From Sphingomonas sp. IC-11 (lineage in GTDB: Bacteria > Pseudomonadota > Alphaproteobacteria > Sphingomonadales > Sphingomonadaceae), in assembly GCF_021043365.1 (NCBI RefSeq), contig NZ_JAJNDU010000001.1, positions 682,001 through 746,000 of the forward strand: DNA of 64,000 nt, written 5' to 3'. The notes beneath the pieces are model-generated. The model made no database searches and was not told the DNA's origin. It saw only the letters and a program-made list of their open reading frames with translations. Each line of letters opens with the position of its first letter. Position 1 is the stretch's first letter. Shown here in pieces: positions 41,901 to 57,382 of this stretch. A program made the position numbers and the translations under genes.

Positions 41901-42247
41901 TCAGCCGGTGACTGGGAGCCGGACGGTGCCGTCATCCTCGCGGTGGAGCGCGCTGTACGCGACCACGGTATCGAGCGTCAGCGGGCCATAAAGGTGCGGG
42001 AAGAGTTGACCACCGCGGCTCTCTTCCCACCGGATCTTCTCGCCGAGCGCCTCCAGATCGACAGCCGCGACGTGCAGATCGTCCTGCCCGGCGAAGTGCT
42101 TGTCGACAGTTTCCGTCAACTGTCCTGCGGTGGACAGATGAACGTAGCCATCGGCCAGGTCCACCGGCGCGCCGGCAAAGGTGCCGTCGCGTTCGAGCGC
42201 GGCCATCTGATCGCCGGTCAGCACCTTGTAAGCAGTCTTCGGGTGGC

Positions 42248-42251
<4 letters not shown>
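41901..42251 (-). CDS. DUF952 family protein
   Basis: 116 aa. DGYVHLSTAGQLTETVDKHF and LFPHLYGPL are the hallmarks of DUF952, an uncharacterised family related in fold to glutathione S-transferase-linked proteins. Its start overlaps the gyrA stop by 4 nt, placing it downstream of gyrA in one transcript. Confidence 0.8.
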
Positions 42252-45034
<2,783 letters not shown>

Positions 45035-45145
45035 AACGCTACTTTCACTATGGGGTTCGTCTTGGTCTCGCTCTAGGAGGCTGCAACCCAAATGTCACGC
45101 GTACGTACGTGCGCGCGCGAGGGGAAGGATGCGGCCGCGAGCGGG

Positions 45146-45802
45146 TTAGGGCGCAATCTCCACGCCGTCCCAGCTGATCAGCTTCCCGCTGTCCTGCGGC
45201 TTCAGTCCGTCGATGACGTCCAGAAGCTGCACCGCGGCGCGATCCGGCTTGAACAGGTCGCGCCCGCTTTGCTGGAACGGTCGAGACAGCTTTGTATCAA
45301 CCGTGCCGGGATGCAGCGCGACGACGATCCCGCGCTCGTTCCGTCGCCGGTCTTCTATCGCCAGGGTGCGGACAAGCTGGTTCAGTGCGGCCTTGCTCGC
45401 GCGATAGCCGTACCAGCCGCCGAGCCGATTGTCGGAAATGCTGCCCACTCGGGCAGAAAGCACGGCGAGCACGGATCGGCCGGTCCGCGGCATGATCGGC
45501 AGGAAGTGTTTTGCGACCAGCGCCGGGCCGATCGCATTCACCGCATATTGCCGCGCCAGCCAGGCGGGATCGAGATCACGCAGGGCCTTCTCCGGGCCGT
45601 GCTCGCCATCGTGCAGGAGCCCCGTCGCCACCACCACCAGTTCGGGCGTGCCGGCGGCAGCTGCCGCGCGGGCGATCGAGGATTCGTCCATCAGGTCCAG
45701 CTGCGGACGGGAGAGGCGTTGTATGGCGGCTCCTTCGTCCTCCAATGCATCCGCCAATGCGCCGCCGATACCGCCCGAGGCGCCAATGATCACGGTCTTC
45801 AT
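45146..45802 (-). CDS. Short-chain dehydrogenase/reductase (C-factor-like)
   Basis: 218 aa. Rossmann motif GASGGIGGAL at the N-terminus and YRASKAALNQ with catalytic Tyr/Lys. VVATG and LHPGTVDTKLSRPF are typical of the C-factor-like (CsgA-type) SDR group. Cofactor and substrate unknown. ATG 45802 was chosen because it begins directly with the nucleotide-binding fold. Confidence 0.8.
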   Translation of the reverse strand: MKTVIIGASGGIGGALADALEDEGAAIQRLSRPQLDLMDESSIARAAAAAGTPELVVVATGLLHDGEHGPEKALRDLDPAWLARQYAVNAIGPALVAKHFLPIMPRTGRSVLAVLSARVGSISDNRLGGWYGYRASKAALNQLVRTLAIEDRRRNERGIVVALHPGTVDTKLSRPFQQSGRDLFKPDRAAVQLLDVIDGLKPQDSGKLISWDGVEIAP

Positions 45803-45927
45803 GCACGTGCGGCTAGGCGCGCAAATCATTACGTTCAATGTCCATTCAGCGCCTTTCCTTGATGGAGCGGCGCGAGGGCATTAAGCGCAGGCCCAAGTAT
45901 TCACGCCCGAAGAGGAGAGCAGTTTCG

Positions 45928-47220
45928 ATGAAGAGCATTTCCCGCGTTGCCTTCGCGGCCGCGTTGATGGCCGGCGCGGCGGGTCTCGCCGTCTCCCCGC
46001 CGGCGGTGGCCCAGAAGAAGAAAGAGGAGCAGAAGGCTCCGTCGCTGAAGCTCAGCAAGGAGGTGCAGAACGCCGCCGCCGCCGCCCAGAAGGCGATTGC
46101 GGCGAAGGATTTCGCCACCGCCTCGACTCAGCTGACCGCGGCGCAGGGTTCGGCCAAGAGCGATGACGACCGCTACATCATCGCGGCGCTTCAGCTTCAG
46201 GCAGAAGCCACCAAGCTGCAGGATGCGCGCGCGTCCAACCAGCAGGTCAGCGACCAGGGCCTGAAGGCGCCGCTGGAAGCGCTGATCGCCAATCCGAAGA
46301 CCCCGGCGGTCGACGTGGCCAAGTACAATTACCAGCTCGGTGTCATGGCGTCGAACGCCAAGGACAGCGCCGGTGCCATCAATTATTTCCAGCGTGCGCA
46401 GCAGCTGGGTTATACCGATCCGAACCTGCCGCTTCAGATGGTCAAGCTGAAGATGGACGCGGGCGATATCGCGGGCGGCTCGGCGGAGCTGGAAAAGGCG
46501 ATCGACGCCCAGACGGCAGCTGGCCAGAAGCCCAGCGAGGATCTGTACAAGTACGCCATTGCGCAGACCAACAAGAAGCGCATGGGCCCGCAGACCGCCG
46601 GCTGGATCAAGCGCTGGCTGGTTGCCTATCCGACCGCGCAGAATTGGCGCGACGGCATCGTCACCTATGGCATGACCCAGCAGAGCGCCGTGACGCTGGA
46701 CAAGGGCCAGAAGGTCGACATGTATCGCCTGCTGCGCGCCACCAAGGGCCTGGCCGACCAGTATGACTATGAGGCGTACGCTCAGTGGACCTACGATCTG
46801 GGTCTGCCGTACGAAACCAAGACCGTGCTCGAGGAAGGCAAGGCATCGGGCAAGGTTCCGGCCAGCAGCAACTCGGCAAGCGACCTGCTGCGCCTTGCCA
46901 ACCAGGCGATCGCAACCGAAGGTTCGCTCGCTCCGGTGGAGGCAAAGGCGAAGGCTGGCGCCAACGGCCGTATCGCGCTGAACACGGGTGACGCGTACCT
47001 CGGCATGGGCAATTGGGCTAAGGCGATCGAGCTTTACCGGGTCGCCCTGCAGAAGGGCGGTGTCGATGCGGATACCGTGAACACGCACCTGGGCATCGCG
47101 CTGGCGAACTCGGGTGACAAGGCAGCGGCCAAAGCAGCGTTCGCCGAGGTGAAGACCGCGCCGCGTTCGGAGATCGCATCCTTCTGGACGCTCTATCTCG
47201 ACAACCCGCCGTCGGCCTGA
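45928..47220 (+). CDS. Exported tetratricopeptide-repeat protein
   Basis: 430 aa with a signal peptide (MKSISRVAFAAALMAGAAGL, cleavage near AVAQ) followed by a lysine-rich stretch (KKKEEQK). The rest is helical TPR-like repeats, for instance DSAGAINYFQRAQQLGY and NWAKAIELYRVALQKGG. Periplasmic scaffold expected; no partner visible. ATG 45928 was chosen at the signal peptide. It ends at a strong terminator. Confidence 0.8.
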   Translation: MKSISRVAFAAALMAGAAGLAVSPPAVAQKKKEEQKAPSLKLSKEVQNAAAAAQKAIAAKDFATASTQLTAAQGSAKSDDDRYIIAALQLQAEATKLQDARASNQQVSDQGLKAPLEALIANPKTPAVDVAKYNYQLGVMASNAKDSAGAINYFQRAQQLGYTDPNLPLQMVKLKMDAGDIAGGSAELEKAIDAQTAAGQKPSEDLYKYAIAQTNKKRMGPQTAGWIKRWLVAYPTAQNWRDGIVTYGMTQQSAVTLDKGQKVDMYRLLRATKGLADQYDYEAYAQWTYDLGLPYETKTVLEEGKASGKVPASSNSASDLLRLANQAIATEGSLAPVEAKAKAGANGRIALNTGDAYLGMGNWAKAIELYRVALQKGGVDADTVNTHLGIALANSGDKAAAKAAFAEVKTAPRSEIASFWTLYLDNPPSA

Positions 47221-47245
47221 TCCGGTCGGCACAGGCTGAAAATGG

Positions 47246-47271
47246 AAGGGGCGGCTTCGGCCGCCCCTTTT
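47246..47271 (+). terminator. Rho-independent terminator with UUCG loop
   Basis: AAGGGGCGGC-TTCG-GCCGCCCCTT followed by TT lies 26 nt after the TPR-gene stop. The UUCG tetraloop makes this very stable. Confidence 0.9.
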
Positions 47272-47404
47272 GTTATGTGCTTCGTGCGCTCAGATGGTGA
47301 TGCGGCCGCTCTATGAAGGCGGTCAGCCGCTCGCCGGATGTTGCGCGGTCACCCGCACGATTGCTGGGACCAGTTTGGCGAAGAATGTGCCCGGCGTTGC
47401 GACC

Positions 47405-47884
47405 TTAGTCCTCGGGAACTACGATGGGCACGCCCGGCTCGGCCTTGGCCGTGCGGATCGTCAATGACGATTTCACGCTGGCGACGTTCGGAGCCGCGGT
47501 CAGGTGGGTGGTGAGGATACGCTGAAATGATTCAAGGTCGGACGCCACGATCTTCAGGATGAAGTCGATTTCGCCGTTCAGCATGTGGCATTCGCGAACC
47601 TCCGGGATGCCGGCGACGTGGCGCTCGAACGCGGCAAGGTCGTGCTCGGCCTGGCTTCGCAGGCTGACCATCGCGAAAACGGTGATTGGGAAACCCAGCA
47701 TCGCCGGCTCGCAATCGGCGTGATAGCCGCGGATCACGCCCGCCTGCTCCAGCGATCGGACGCGTCGAAGGCACGGGGGGGCCGTGAGCCCCACACGTTC
47801 CGCCAGATCGACATTCGTCATCCGGCCATCTTCTTGCAACAGGGCGAGGATCTGTCGGTCAATCCGATCAAGCACGGAAAGCAC
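47405..47884 (-). CDS. Lrp/AsnC-family transcription regulator
   Basis: About 159 aa. N-terminal HTH (LDRIDRQILALLQEDGRMTNVDLAERVGLTAPP, quoted in parts) and a RAM ligand-binding domain (GFPITVFAMVSL, GEIDFILKIVASD). A feast/famine-type regulator; effector unknown. Start uncertain: GTG 47884, with other GTG/TTG starts up to 47905. An inverted repeat lies upstream. Confidence 0.85.
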   Translation of the reverse strand: MLSVLDRIDRQILALLQEDGRMTNVDLAERVGLTAPPCLRRVRSLEQAGVIRGYHADCEPAMLGFPITVFAMVSLRSQAEHDLAAFERHVAGIPEVRECHMLNGEIDFILKIVASDLESFQRILTTHLTAAPNVASVKSSLTIRTAKAEPGVPIVVPED

Positions 47885-47934
47885 CGGTTGCACGCAGCAT
47901 TTCAATCAAGAACATGGCTGCACCTATAGGATAG

Positions 47935-47950
47935 TTGCGTGGCAACGCAA
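47935..47950. promoter_or_regulatory. Inverted repeat TTGCGT-N4-ACGCAA upstream of the AsnC-type gene
   Basis: A perfect 6-bp dyad about 51-66 bp upstream of the chosen AsnC-type start. It may be the regulator's own operator, since Lrp-type proteins are commonly autoregulated. Untested. Confidence 0.35.
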
Positions 47951-48059
47951 TTGTCCGTGCATGGGCTTGGTCACGATTCATTTGTTTTCGCGGGTGTATG
48001 GCTCCGCTACGAGCGACACCGGCAAGCGGTCTGGTCGCAGCTAGGGAATGAGGCAGTAG

Positions 48060-49739
48060 GTGCGGTTCGACGATAGCCTCAAGACGGTGTTGGCTGCCGA
48101 CGCCTCTACTGCTTTCGGCGCGCAGGCGACGTTTCGGCAACTCGCCGATCTGATCGCGCGCGGGCGGGTGGCGGCGGATGATGAGACGCTGGGCCGCTTG
48201 CGCGGGCTGCGCGATCAGGTGCCGGTCACCGTTCGTGCTGCTGTTGCGCGAAGCTTCGCGCTGGGTCAGCCGCCGGTCGAGTTGGTCGCGCTGTTTGCGC
48301 AAGACGAGCCGGGCGTCGCATCCGCGGCGCTGCGCGCGGTGCGCTTGCCGTCCGACGACTGGGTCGCGCTGATCCCTCAGCTGGGCCCGAGCGGCCGCGC
48401 CACGCTTCGGCGGCGTGAGGATCTCGATGTGGAGGTGGAGCGGGCCTTGGCAAGCTTCGGCTCGACGGACTTCACGCTCGCGTACACGCCCACGCCATCA
48501 GCGGACACGCCAGTCCATGCGCCAGTGCTCGGCCTGGCAGAATCGATGGCCGGGCTGGTGGCCGAAGCCGCTGCCTCTCCGCTGCAGGCGGACACGGAGA
48601 CGGATCGGCAACCCGGCAGCGCGAGCGGTTTCGACATCGCCGAGCTGGTTGATCGGATCGCCAGCTATCAGCAGCAGCGTGCCGGCTCGCCGGCTGCACC
48701 GATCGCACCCGTGGTGGATCATTTCCGGTTCCAGACCGACGCCGGAGGGGTCATCCGGTGGACAGACGGTGCCCCACGTGGTGCTTTGATCGGCTTGGAA
48801 CTGGCGCGGGATGACGCCGCTGGTACGGCTCAAGTAGATGGTGTGGTGCAAGGCGCGTTCCGTCAGCGCACAAGCTTCACCGACGCGCGGCTGACGCTGG
48901 ACATGAGCGAGAGCATCCGCGGAGAGTGGCGCATGTCGGCAGTTCCGCTGTTCGATCCCGTCACAGGTCAGTTCATTGGCTATAACGGCGCGGCGCGGCG
49001 TCCGCGCATTGACCAAGTCGCTGCCCGCATAGCCGAAAAGGGCAATGCCGAGGGATTGCGGCGGCTGGTTCATGAGCTGCGCACCCCGACCAACGCCATC
49101 GCCGGCTTCTCGGAACTTATCGAAACTCAGCTTCTTGGCCCGGTTGCCCCGACGTATCGAGAGCGAGCGGCAGCAATTCGCCTGCTCGCTGCGGATCTGG
49201 TGGCCGCGATTGAGGATCTCGATCTTGCCGCGCGCATCGAGGCGCATGCGCTTGAGCTTCGGCCGGACGTGGTCGAATTGGGGCCGCTGCTGACCCGGAT
49301 CATGGCCGACCTTGCGCCGCTTGCCGCCCTGCGGGAATGCACGCTGGACCTGGCGTCTGTCGAAGAAGCGCCGACCATTGTGGGCGACGAGCGGGCGATC
49401 GAGCGGTTGCTGAGCAGGCTGATCGCCACTCTCGTTTCCAGCGGGCAGAGCGGGGAGGTGATCCACATTGCCGCCTCGTGGAACGGCAGCGCAAATGCAG
49501 AGGTCACAATGACATGCCCTCGCGCGTTGGCCGAACTGCCGAGAGACAGTCTCCTGAACCTGGATACGGAGACCGAGAGCCAAACTCCCGGCACGCCTTT
49601 GCTTGGGACCGGGTTTGCTCTGCGCCTCTCGCAAAGCCTTGCGTCCCAGCTGGGTGGGCACCTGGCGATTGCGCCCGATCGCATGACCGTAACGCTTCAG
49701 GCGGCGGTTGCCGCCGCGCGGCGGGCGATAACGAGCTGA
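48060..49739 (+). CDS. Cytoplasmic sensor histidine kinase with N-terminal DUF2336-like region
   Basis: 559 aa from GTG 48060. The phospho-acceptor motif LVHELRTPTNAIAGFSELI lies near residue 338. The N-terminal half is alpha-helical and resembles DUF2336/HEAT-like sequence, followed by a PAS-like stretch (DHFRFQTDAGGVIRWTDG). No transmembrane segment, so it senses a cytosolic cue. The ATP-binding part is poorly conserved (VGDERAIERLLSRL, GTGFALRLSQSLASQLGG), suggesting weak or modified kinase activity. Confidence 0.8.
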   Translation: MRFDDSLKTVLAADASTAFGAQATFRQLADLIARGRVAADDETLGRLRGLRDQVPVTVRAAVARSFALGQPPVELVALFAQDEPGVASAALRAVRLPSDDWVALIPQLGPSGRATLRRREDLDVEVERALASFGSTDFTLAYTPTPSADTPVHAPVLGLAESMAGLVAEAAASPLQADTETDRQPGSASGFDIAELVDRIASYQQQRAGSPAAPIAPVVDHFRFQTDAGGVIRWTDGAPRGALIGLELARDDAAGTAQVDGVVQGAFRQRTSFTDARLTLDMSESIRGEWRMSAVPLFDPVTGQFIGYNGAARRPRIDQVAARIAEKGNAEGLRRLVHELRTPTNAIAGFSELIETQLLGPVAPTYRERAAAIRLLAADLVAAIEDLDLAARIEAHALELRPDVVELGPLLTRIMADLAPLAALRECTLDLASVEEAPTIVGDERAIERLLSRLIATLVSSGQSGEVIHIAASWNGSANAEVTMTCPRALAELPRDSLLNLDTETESQTPGTPLLGTGFALRLSQSLASQLGGHLAIAPDRMTVTLQAAVAAARRAITS

Positions 49740-49741
49740 GC

Positions 49742-50761
49742 ATGCCGCCCGGCGGATCGCAGGGCTGGCGTGTGCCTCCGCCGACGCCTGCCCAGATCAT
49801 CCGCTGGCCGGCGGACTTCGGGCGTCGCTTCATCGTCTTCGTCGATACAGAAGAGGAATTCGACTGGAACGCGCCCTTTTCTCGCGAGGCGCGCTCGGTC
49901 ACCGCCATTGCCGCTCTTCCCGAGATGCACAAACGGTTTGTCGATCGGGGCGTTTTCCCCTGCTATTTGTGCGACTATCCCGTCGTCACCGATCCTTGGG
50001 CCGCCGACACTTTACGGGGCCTGATCGCGGATGGTCGATCGGCGGTCGGGGCTCAGCTGCATCCATGGGTGAACCCGCCTCATCAGGAGCAGCCTTCCGC
50101 GCACCTGTCGTTCGCGGGCAATCTGCCGGTGGGGCTGGAAGCTCGCAAGCTGGACGTCTTGACCGCGGCGATCACAGACGCTTTCGGCTCCGCGCCGCAA
50201 GCATTTCGCGCAGGACGCTATGGCCTGGGTCCGCAGACGCTCTCGCTTCTTGCGGCCAGGGGGTACCGGCTCGACACATCGGTGCGGTCTTATCACGACT
50301 ATTTACGGCAAGGCGGTCCCGACTTTCGCGCGATTGGCCCCGATACGTTCAGGACGGGGCCGGAGAACAGGTTGATCGAAGCACCGCTGACCACGGTTTA
50401 CACCGGCCGATTGCGTTCGGCCGGAGCGCGCTGGCACCGGATGGCGGGGAGGGTGCCCCGTGGCCATGGACTGCTCTCGCGTGCGGGGTTGCTGTCACGC
50501 GTGCCACTTACGCCGGAGGGGGTGTCGATCGAGCAAGCGACGGCCGCAGTTCGCCTCGCGGCTCAAGACGACATGCGCCTGCTCACATTTTCCTTTCACT
50601 CGCCCAGCCTCGTCCCAGGCCACACTCCCTATGTCAGGAATGCGGACGACGCGGTGCGCTTCAGGGTGTGGTGGGAGGTGATGCTGGACCAGCTCGACCA
50701 GCTTGGATTTCGGCCCCTCACTTTGGCTGAGCTGATGCGAGCGGCCGAAGAAGCGCGCTAA
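49742..50761 (+). CDS. Polysaccharide deacetylase-like protein (WalW type)
   Basis: 339 aa. FIVFVDTEEEFDW and AQLHPWVNPP carry Asp/His-type residues of a NodB-like deacetylase, FRAGRYGLGP and TFSFHSPSLVPG the later blocks. WalW-like members sit in envelope polysaccharide loci; the substrate is unknown and no signal peptide is seen. Starts 2 nt after the histidine kinase stop, so likely one operon. Confidence 0.72.
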   Translation: MPPGGSQGWRVPPPTPAQIIRWPADFGRRFIVFVDTEEEFDWNAPFSREARSVTAIAALPEMHKRFVDRGVFPCYLCDYPVVTDPWAADTLRGLIADGRSAVGAQLHPWVNPPHQEQPSAHLSFAGNLPVGLEARKLDVLTAAITDAFGSAPQAFRAGRYGLGPQTLSLLAARGYRLDTSVRSYHDYLRQGGPDFRAIGPDTFRTGPENRLIEAPLTTVYTGRLRSAGARWHRMAGRVPRGHGLLSRAGLLSRVPLTPEGVSIEQATAAVRLAAQDDMRLLTFSFHSPSLVPGHTPYVRNADDAVRFRVWWEVMLDQLDQLGFRPLTLAELMRAAEEAR

Positions 50762-50840
50762 AATCAGCACGAGCTACCTTCGACGGGGCAGCCCCCTCGC
50801 GGCTGGCGTCGAAGGCAGCGCATCGTCAGATCCATTCGCG

Positions 50841-51605
50841 CTACCGAGTCGCGCGGCTTCGTTCGGGCTGTTCCGCGGAAAGATGGAGATAGGCCGGCTC
50901 GAATTCGGCCGCGCTGGCAAGCCGCTCCCAATCGAGGATCGCGACGATGCCCCGAGTGGCTTTCACAAGGCCGTCCTCGCGTAGCGCCTTCAGCGACCGA
51001 TTCACGTGAACCGATGTCAGCCCCAGAGCATCTGCCATCTGTTCCTGGGTCATGGTCATCGGGAATTGCCCATTCTCTAGCCTACCGATGGACCAGTATC
51101 GAAGCGCCAGTTCACAGAGCAGATGCGCGACCCGCTCGCGAGCAGTGCGTCGCCCTGCGTTCACCAGCCATTGAGCAATGATCTGACCATCGATGACGCA
51201 ATCCTGCCAAAGACCGAGCGAAAGATTCGGGTAGCGAACGCAGAGTTCCCGAAGCGCCGCATGGGGGATCAGGAAGATTGTGGACGCAGATAGCGCGACC
51301 AGCTGCGCAGAGCGCGTCGGCAAGACTAGCGAATGAAGATCAGCCATGTCCCCGGGAAGCTGGATGGCGATCAACTGGCGTCTGCCGTCATCAAGCTGCG
51401 CGAAGCGGGCGATCGAACCCTCCGCAACGAGGCAGACACAATCAATCGGGGTCACAAGGCGGGTAACTTCGCGGCGGGCCGCCACTTGTCGCGGGCTCGC
51501 CGGCAGGTTGAGGAGAGCTTGACCTTCGGCGTGCATAATCTCCATCCGACCGCGTAGTTTGGTCAGATAAAGCTGCAGAGCCGTGGACGCTGTGGGGAAA
51601 GCCAT
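50841..51605 (-). CDS. Crp/Fnr-family transcription regulator
   Basis: 254 aa. The cyclic-nucleotide-like beta roll (VCLVAEGSIARFAQLDDGRRQL) is followed by a Crp HTH (TQEQMADALGLTSVHVNRSLKALREDGLV). No CysxxCys-type Fe-S motif, so not FNR itself. ATG 51605 used; longer readings run through the tRNA-Pro gene and are rejected. The ligand is unknown. Confidence 0.87.
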   Translation of the reverse strand: MAFPTASTALQLYLTKLRGRMEIMHAEGQALLNLPASPRQVAARREVTRLVTPIDCVCLVAEGSIARFAQLDDGRRQLIAIQLPGDMADLHSLVLPTRSAQLVALSASTIFLIPHAALRELCVRYPNLSLGLWQDCVIDGQIIAQWLVNAGRRTARERVAHLLCELALRYWSIGRLENGQFPMTMTQEQMADALGLTSVHVNRSLKALREDGLVKATRGIVAILDWERLASAAEFEPAYLHLSAEQPERSRATR

Positions 51606-51727
51606 GGCTGGTCGCCAAAACAGCTGCAAAAACATCGGCATTGGCCGACGTTGCTCCAACGCGCCATCATCCGGATCAGGCCCGGGCAAGCGAATACGTA
51701 GGTCGCTGGGACACCAAATTGGGAAAG

Positions 51728-51804
<77 letters not shown>

Positions 51805-51856
51805 ACGCTCATGTTCGCTAGGCGTTGTTGTTGCCTTGCGCAAGTACATCACGCGG

Positions 51857-51929
51857 TGGGCCCGGCAGGACTCGAACCCGCAACCTAGCCGTTATGAGCG
51901 GCCAGCTCTAACCGTTGAGCTACAGGCCC
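51857..51929 (-). tRNA. tRNA with CAT anticodon, probably tRNA-Ile2 (lysidine type)
   Basis: Acceptor GGGCCTG/CGGGCCC, anticodon loop CTCATAA, T-arm GGTTCGAGTCC, discriminator A. The CAT anticodon and a body like E. coli ileX suggest the TilS-modified isoleucine tRNA; elongator Met is the alternative. The genome gives CCG, not CCA, so the 3' end must be completed by CCA-adding enzyme. Confidence 0.85.
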
Positions 51930-51993
51930 CCGCGTGTTGCCTGACTATAAGCTACCGACGTTGGCGGCAATGCCAATCGCGTGGCCAGTTCAG

Positions 51994-52031
51994 GAAAAGA
52001 AAAGGCGCCCCAGCCAATGGCGGGAGCGCCT
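51994..52031 (-). terminator. Terminator of the small lipoprotein gene
   Basis: Read on the minus strand, a stem AGGCGCTCC/GGGGCGCCT followed by TTTTCTTTT lies about 42 nt after the lipoprotein stop. Confidence 0.75.
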
Positions 52032-52072
52032 GTTTCTTTCAGAAGCAGCGGGCTTATCAGCCCGCCTCTGCC

Positions 52073-52339
52073 TTACTGAACGTTGTCAGCGGCTTCTTCG
52101 CCAGCTTCACGAACGTTCGACGCCGCGTCTTCCATGTTGTCAGCAGCGTTCTCGAGGCCTTCTGCTGCAACGGCGTTCGCCGAGTTGTCAGCCATGTCCT
52201 CGAGGTTGTCCGCCATCATTTCCATGTTGTCGGCCATCATGTCGGCGTTGTTCTCGACCGCGGCGGCCTCCGGCGACTTCGAGCAAGCAGCCACGGACAT
52301 CAGGCCGGCGGCGGCAGCGATCAGAACGATCTTCTTCAT
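52073..52339 (-). CDS. Small repeat-rich lipoprotein
   Basis: 88 aa. Signal peptide with lipobox VAAC, then an acidic repeat: NADMMADNMEMMADN and NLEDMADN, followed by AENLEN-like and EDAASN helices. A helical, heptad-like, lipid-anchored peptide in the style of Lpp. Function unknown. Starts at ATG 52339; in-frame upstream extensions are ignored. Confidence 0.8.
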   Translation of the reverse strand: MKKIVLIAAAAGLMSVAACSKSPEAAAVENNADMMADNMEMMADNLEDMADNSANAVAAEGLENAADNMEDAASNVREAGEEAADNVQ

Positions 52340-52469
52340 TCGAATGCTCCCAAGCATTAATTCGTTTCGCGGCCGACCCGTTTGCCGTCGCGAGCCCCGG
52401 CAAATACCGCACCAATCCGGTGGGTCAATCGGGAAATTCATCTCGCAGCAAGGTTCGCGACGAACCGAT

Positions 52470-53876
52470 TTATCGTTTTTCCCGCTCAACCGGCCCGATT
52501 TCCTCGGGGGCATTGGCCACAATCGCCAGCATTGCTGTCCATGCGGCGACGTTCTGGCGAAGATTTTCAGGGTCAACCCGGTCGAGCGTGTCATCCGGGG
52601 TGTGGTGCGTATCGAAATAGTCGAGACCGGACTGGTTGAGATCAACGCCAGCGACGCCGAGTGCCACGGTGGGGCCGATATCGGCGCCGTTTCCGCCAGA
52701 TCCACTGCCGCGGACGATGCCCAGAGGCGCAAGCGCTGCCGCAAGCCGCTCGCCCATCGGTTTCGCTGAGTCGGGGAGGGTCATGCCCAGCCGCCATACC
52801 TTGTCCGCGCCAAAATCACTTTCCGCGGCGAGGGCATGACGCTCCTGCCCGTGCTTCGCGGCATAGTCGCGGCCGCCGAAGCCGCCGACTTCCTCCGCGC
52901 CGAACCAGACCACACGGATCGTGCGGCGCGGGCGCTTGCCGCTGTCGAGGATCCGCTTGGCCGCCGCCGCGGTGATCGCGACGCCGCTGGCGTCGTCGAT
53001 CGCCCCGGTGGCGAGGTCCCAGCTATCGAGGTGACCACCGATCAGGACGATGCCGGCATTGGGATCGGTGCCAGGAACTTCGGCGATCACGTTTCCGGAT
53101 TCCTGCTCGCCGACCTGCCGCGGCGTGAGCAGCAGCTTCATGCGGACGGGCTTGCCGCGCTTCGCCAGCGCCTCGATCAGTTTGGCGTCCGGCACCGAAA
53201 CGGCGGCCGCGGGGATGGCTGTCGTGCCTTCCGGAAAATAGGTCGTGCCGGTGTGCGGCAGGCGATGCGTGTCGGTCCCGATCGAGCGGATGACGATGGC
53301 CGCAGCGCCCTTTTTAGCCGCGAGAGCAGGACCGGCGAAGCGAGCTACGCCGGCCTGGCCGTAGCTGGAGCCATCCTGAGTTTTCATCATCGCGTTACCG
53401 ACATAGGCGATCTTGCCCGCGAGGCTCCCGTCCGGCGCGGCGGCCAGATCGCCGTAAGTCGGGAAGATCACCACCTCAGCTTCGATCCCGGCAGCCGGCG
53501 TCGCGCCCGAGTTGCCAAGTGCTGCAAGGTGAAGCTTCTGCGGCACGGGTGACACGATCTCCGCCCGCTCTTCGCCTCGGACCCATACCGGCATCCGATA
53601 GGTTTCGATCCGCACATTCTTAAAGCCCAGGGCCTTCAGCTTCGCGGCGCTCCAGGTGCGGGCACGTGCCTCGGCTTCTGTGCCGGCCAGCCGCTGTCCA
53701 ACCTCTGTCGTCATCCCTTCCACGATGTCATAGGCGACATCATCCTTCAGTGCGGCGTCGCGAAGAGCGGCGACTTGGCGGTCCACCCGCGCCGGGGCAG
53801 GGGGCGCCGCACGCTGCGAAAGCACTGGTGCGGATGTGACAAGAAGGGTGGCGGCAATGGCGAAGCGGCTGATCAT
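52470..53876 (-). CDS. M28-family zinc metallopeptidase with PA domain
   Basis: 468 aa with signal peptide (ending near VLSQ). Zinc ligands appear in IGGHLDSWDLATGAIDDASG, FGAEEVGGFG and the late THHTPDDT; a PA domain inserts at about residues 130-240. Secreted or periplasmic aminopeptidase/carboxypeptidase Q-like. ATG 53876 used. Another M28 peptidase lies 1.9 kb away. Confidence 0.88.
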   Translation of the reverse strand: MISRFAIAATLLVTSAPVLSQRAAPPAPARVDRQVAALRDAALKDDVAYDIVEGMTTEVGQRLAGTEAEARARTWSAAKLKALGFKNVRIETYRMPVWVRGEERAEIVSPVPQKLHLAALGNSGATPAAGIEAEVVIFPTYGDLAAAPDGSLAGKIAYVGNAMMKTQDGSSYGQAGVARFAGPALAAKKGAAAIVIRSIGTDTHRLPHTGTTYFPEGTTAIPAAAVSVPDAKLIEALAKRGKPVRMKLLLTPRQVGEQESGNVIAEVPGTDPNAGIVLIGGHLDSWDLATGAIDDASGVAITAAAAKRILDSGKRPRRTIRVVWFGAEEVGGFGGRDYAAKHGQERHALAAESDFGADKVWRLGMTLPDSAKPMGERLAAALAPLGIVRGSGSGGNGADIGPTVALGVAGVDLNQSGLDYFDTHHTPDDTLDRVDPENLRQNVAAWTAMLAIVANAPEEIGPVEREKR

Positions 53877-53982
53877 ACGCCTCGCGTAAGTCGCCGCGTG
53901 AAGTTTGCCAACGGCCTGTCGCATCATTACATGCCCGCCGACCAATTTCAGCCATTCCAGTCTACGGAGCGACAGGCGACCC

Positions 53983-55662
<1,680 letters not shown>

Positions 55663-55713
55663 TCCGACGCGATCGTCGCCCTGGCGCATCGCCGGGGTGA
55701 CGGCGGATCAAGG

Positions 55714-55752
55714 AAAAGGCCCGCCCGGCAGATGCCGCGGCGGGCCATTTTT
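55714..55752. terminator. Bidirectional terminator between ettA and an M28 peptidase gene
   Basis: GGCCCGCC(CGGC-AGAT-GCCG)GGCGGGCC-type stem, flanked by A-run and T-run, lies between the converging genes. Confidence 0.85.
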
Positions 55753-55753
55753 C

Positions 55754-57381
<1,628 letters not shown>

Positions 57382-57382
<1 letters not shown>

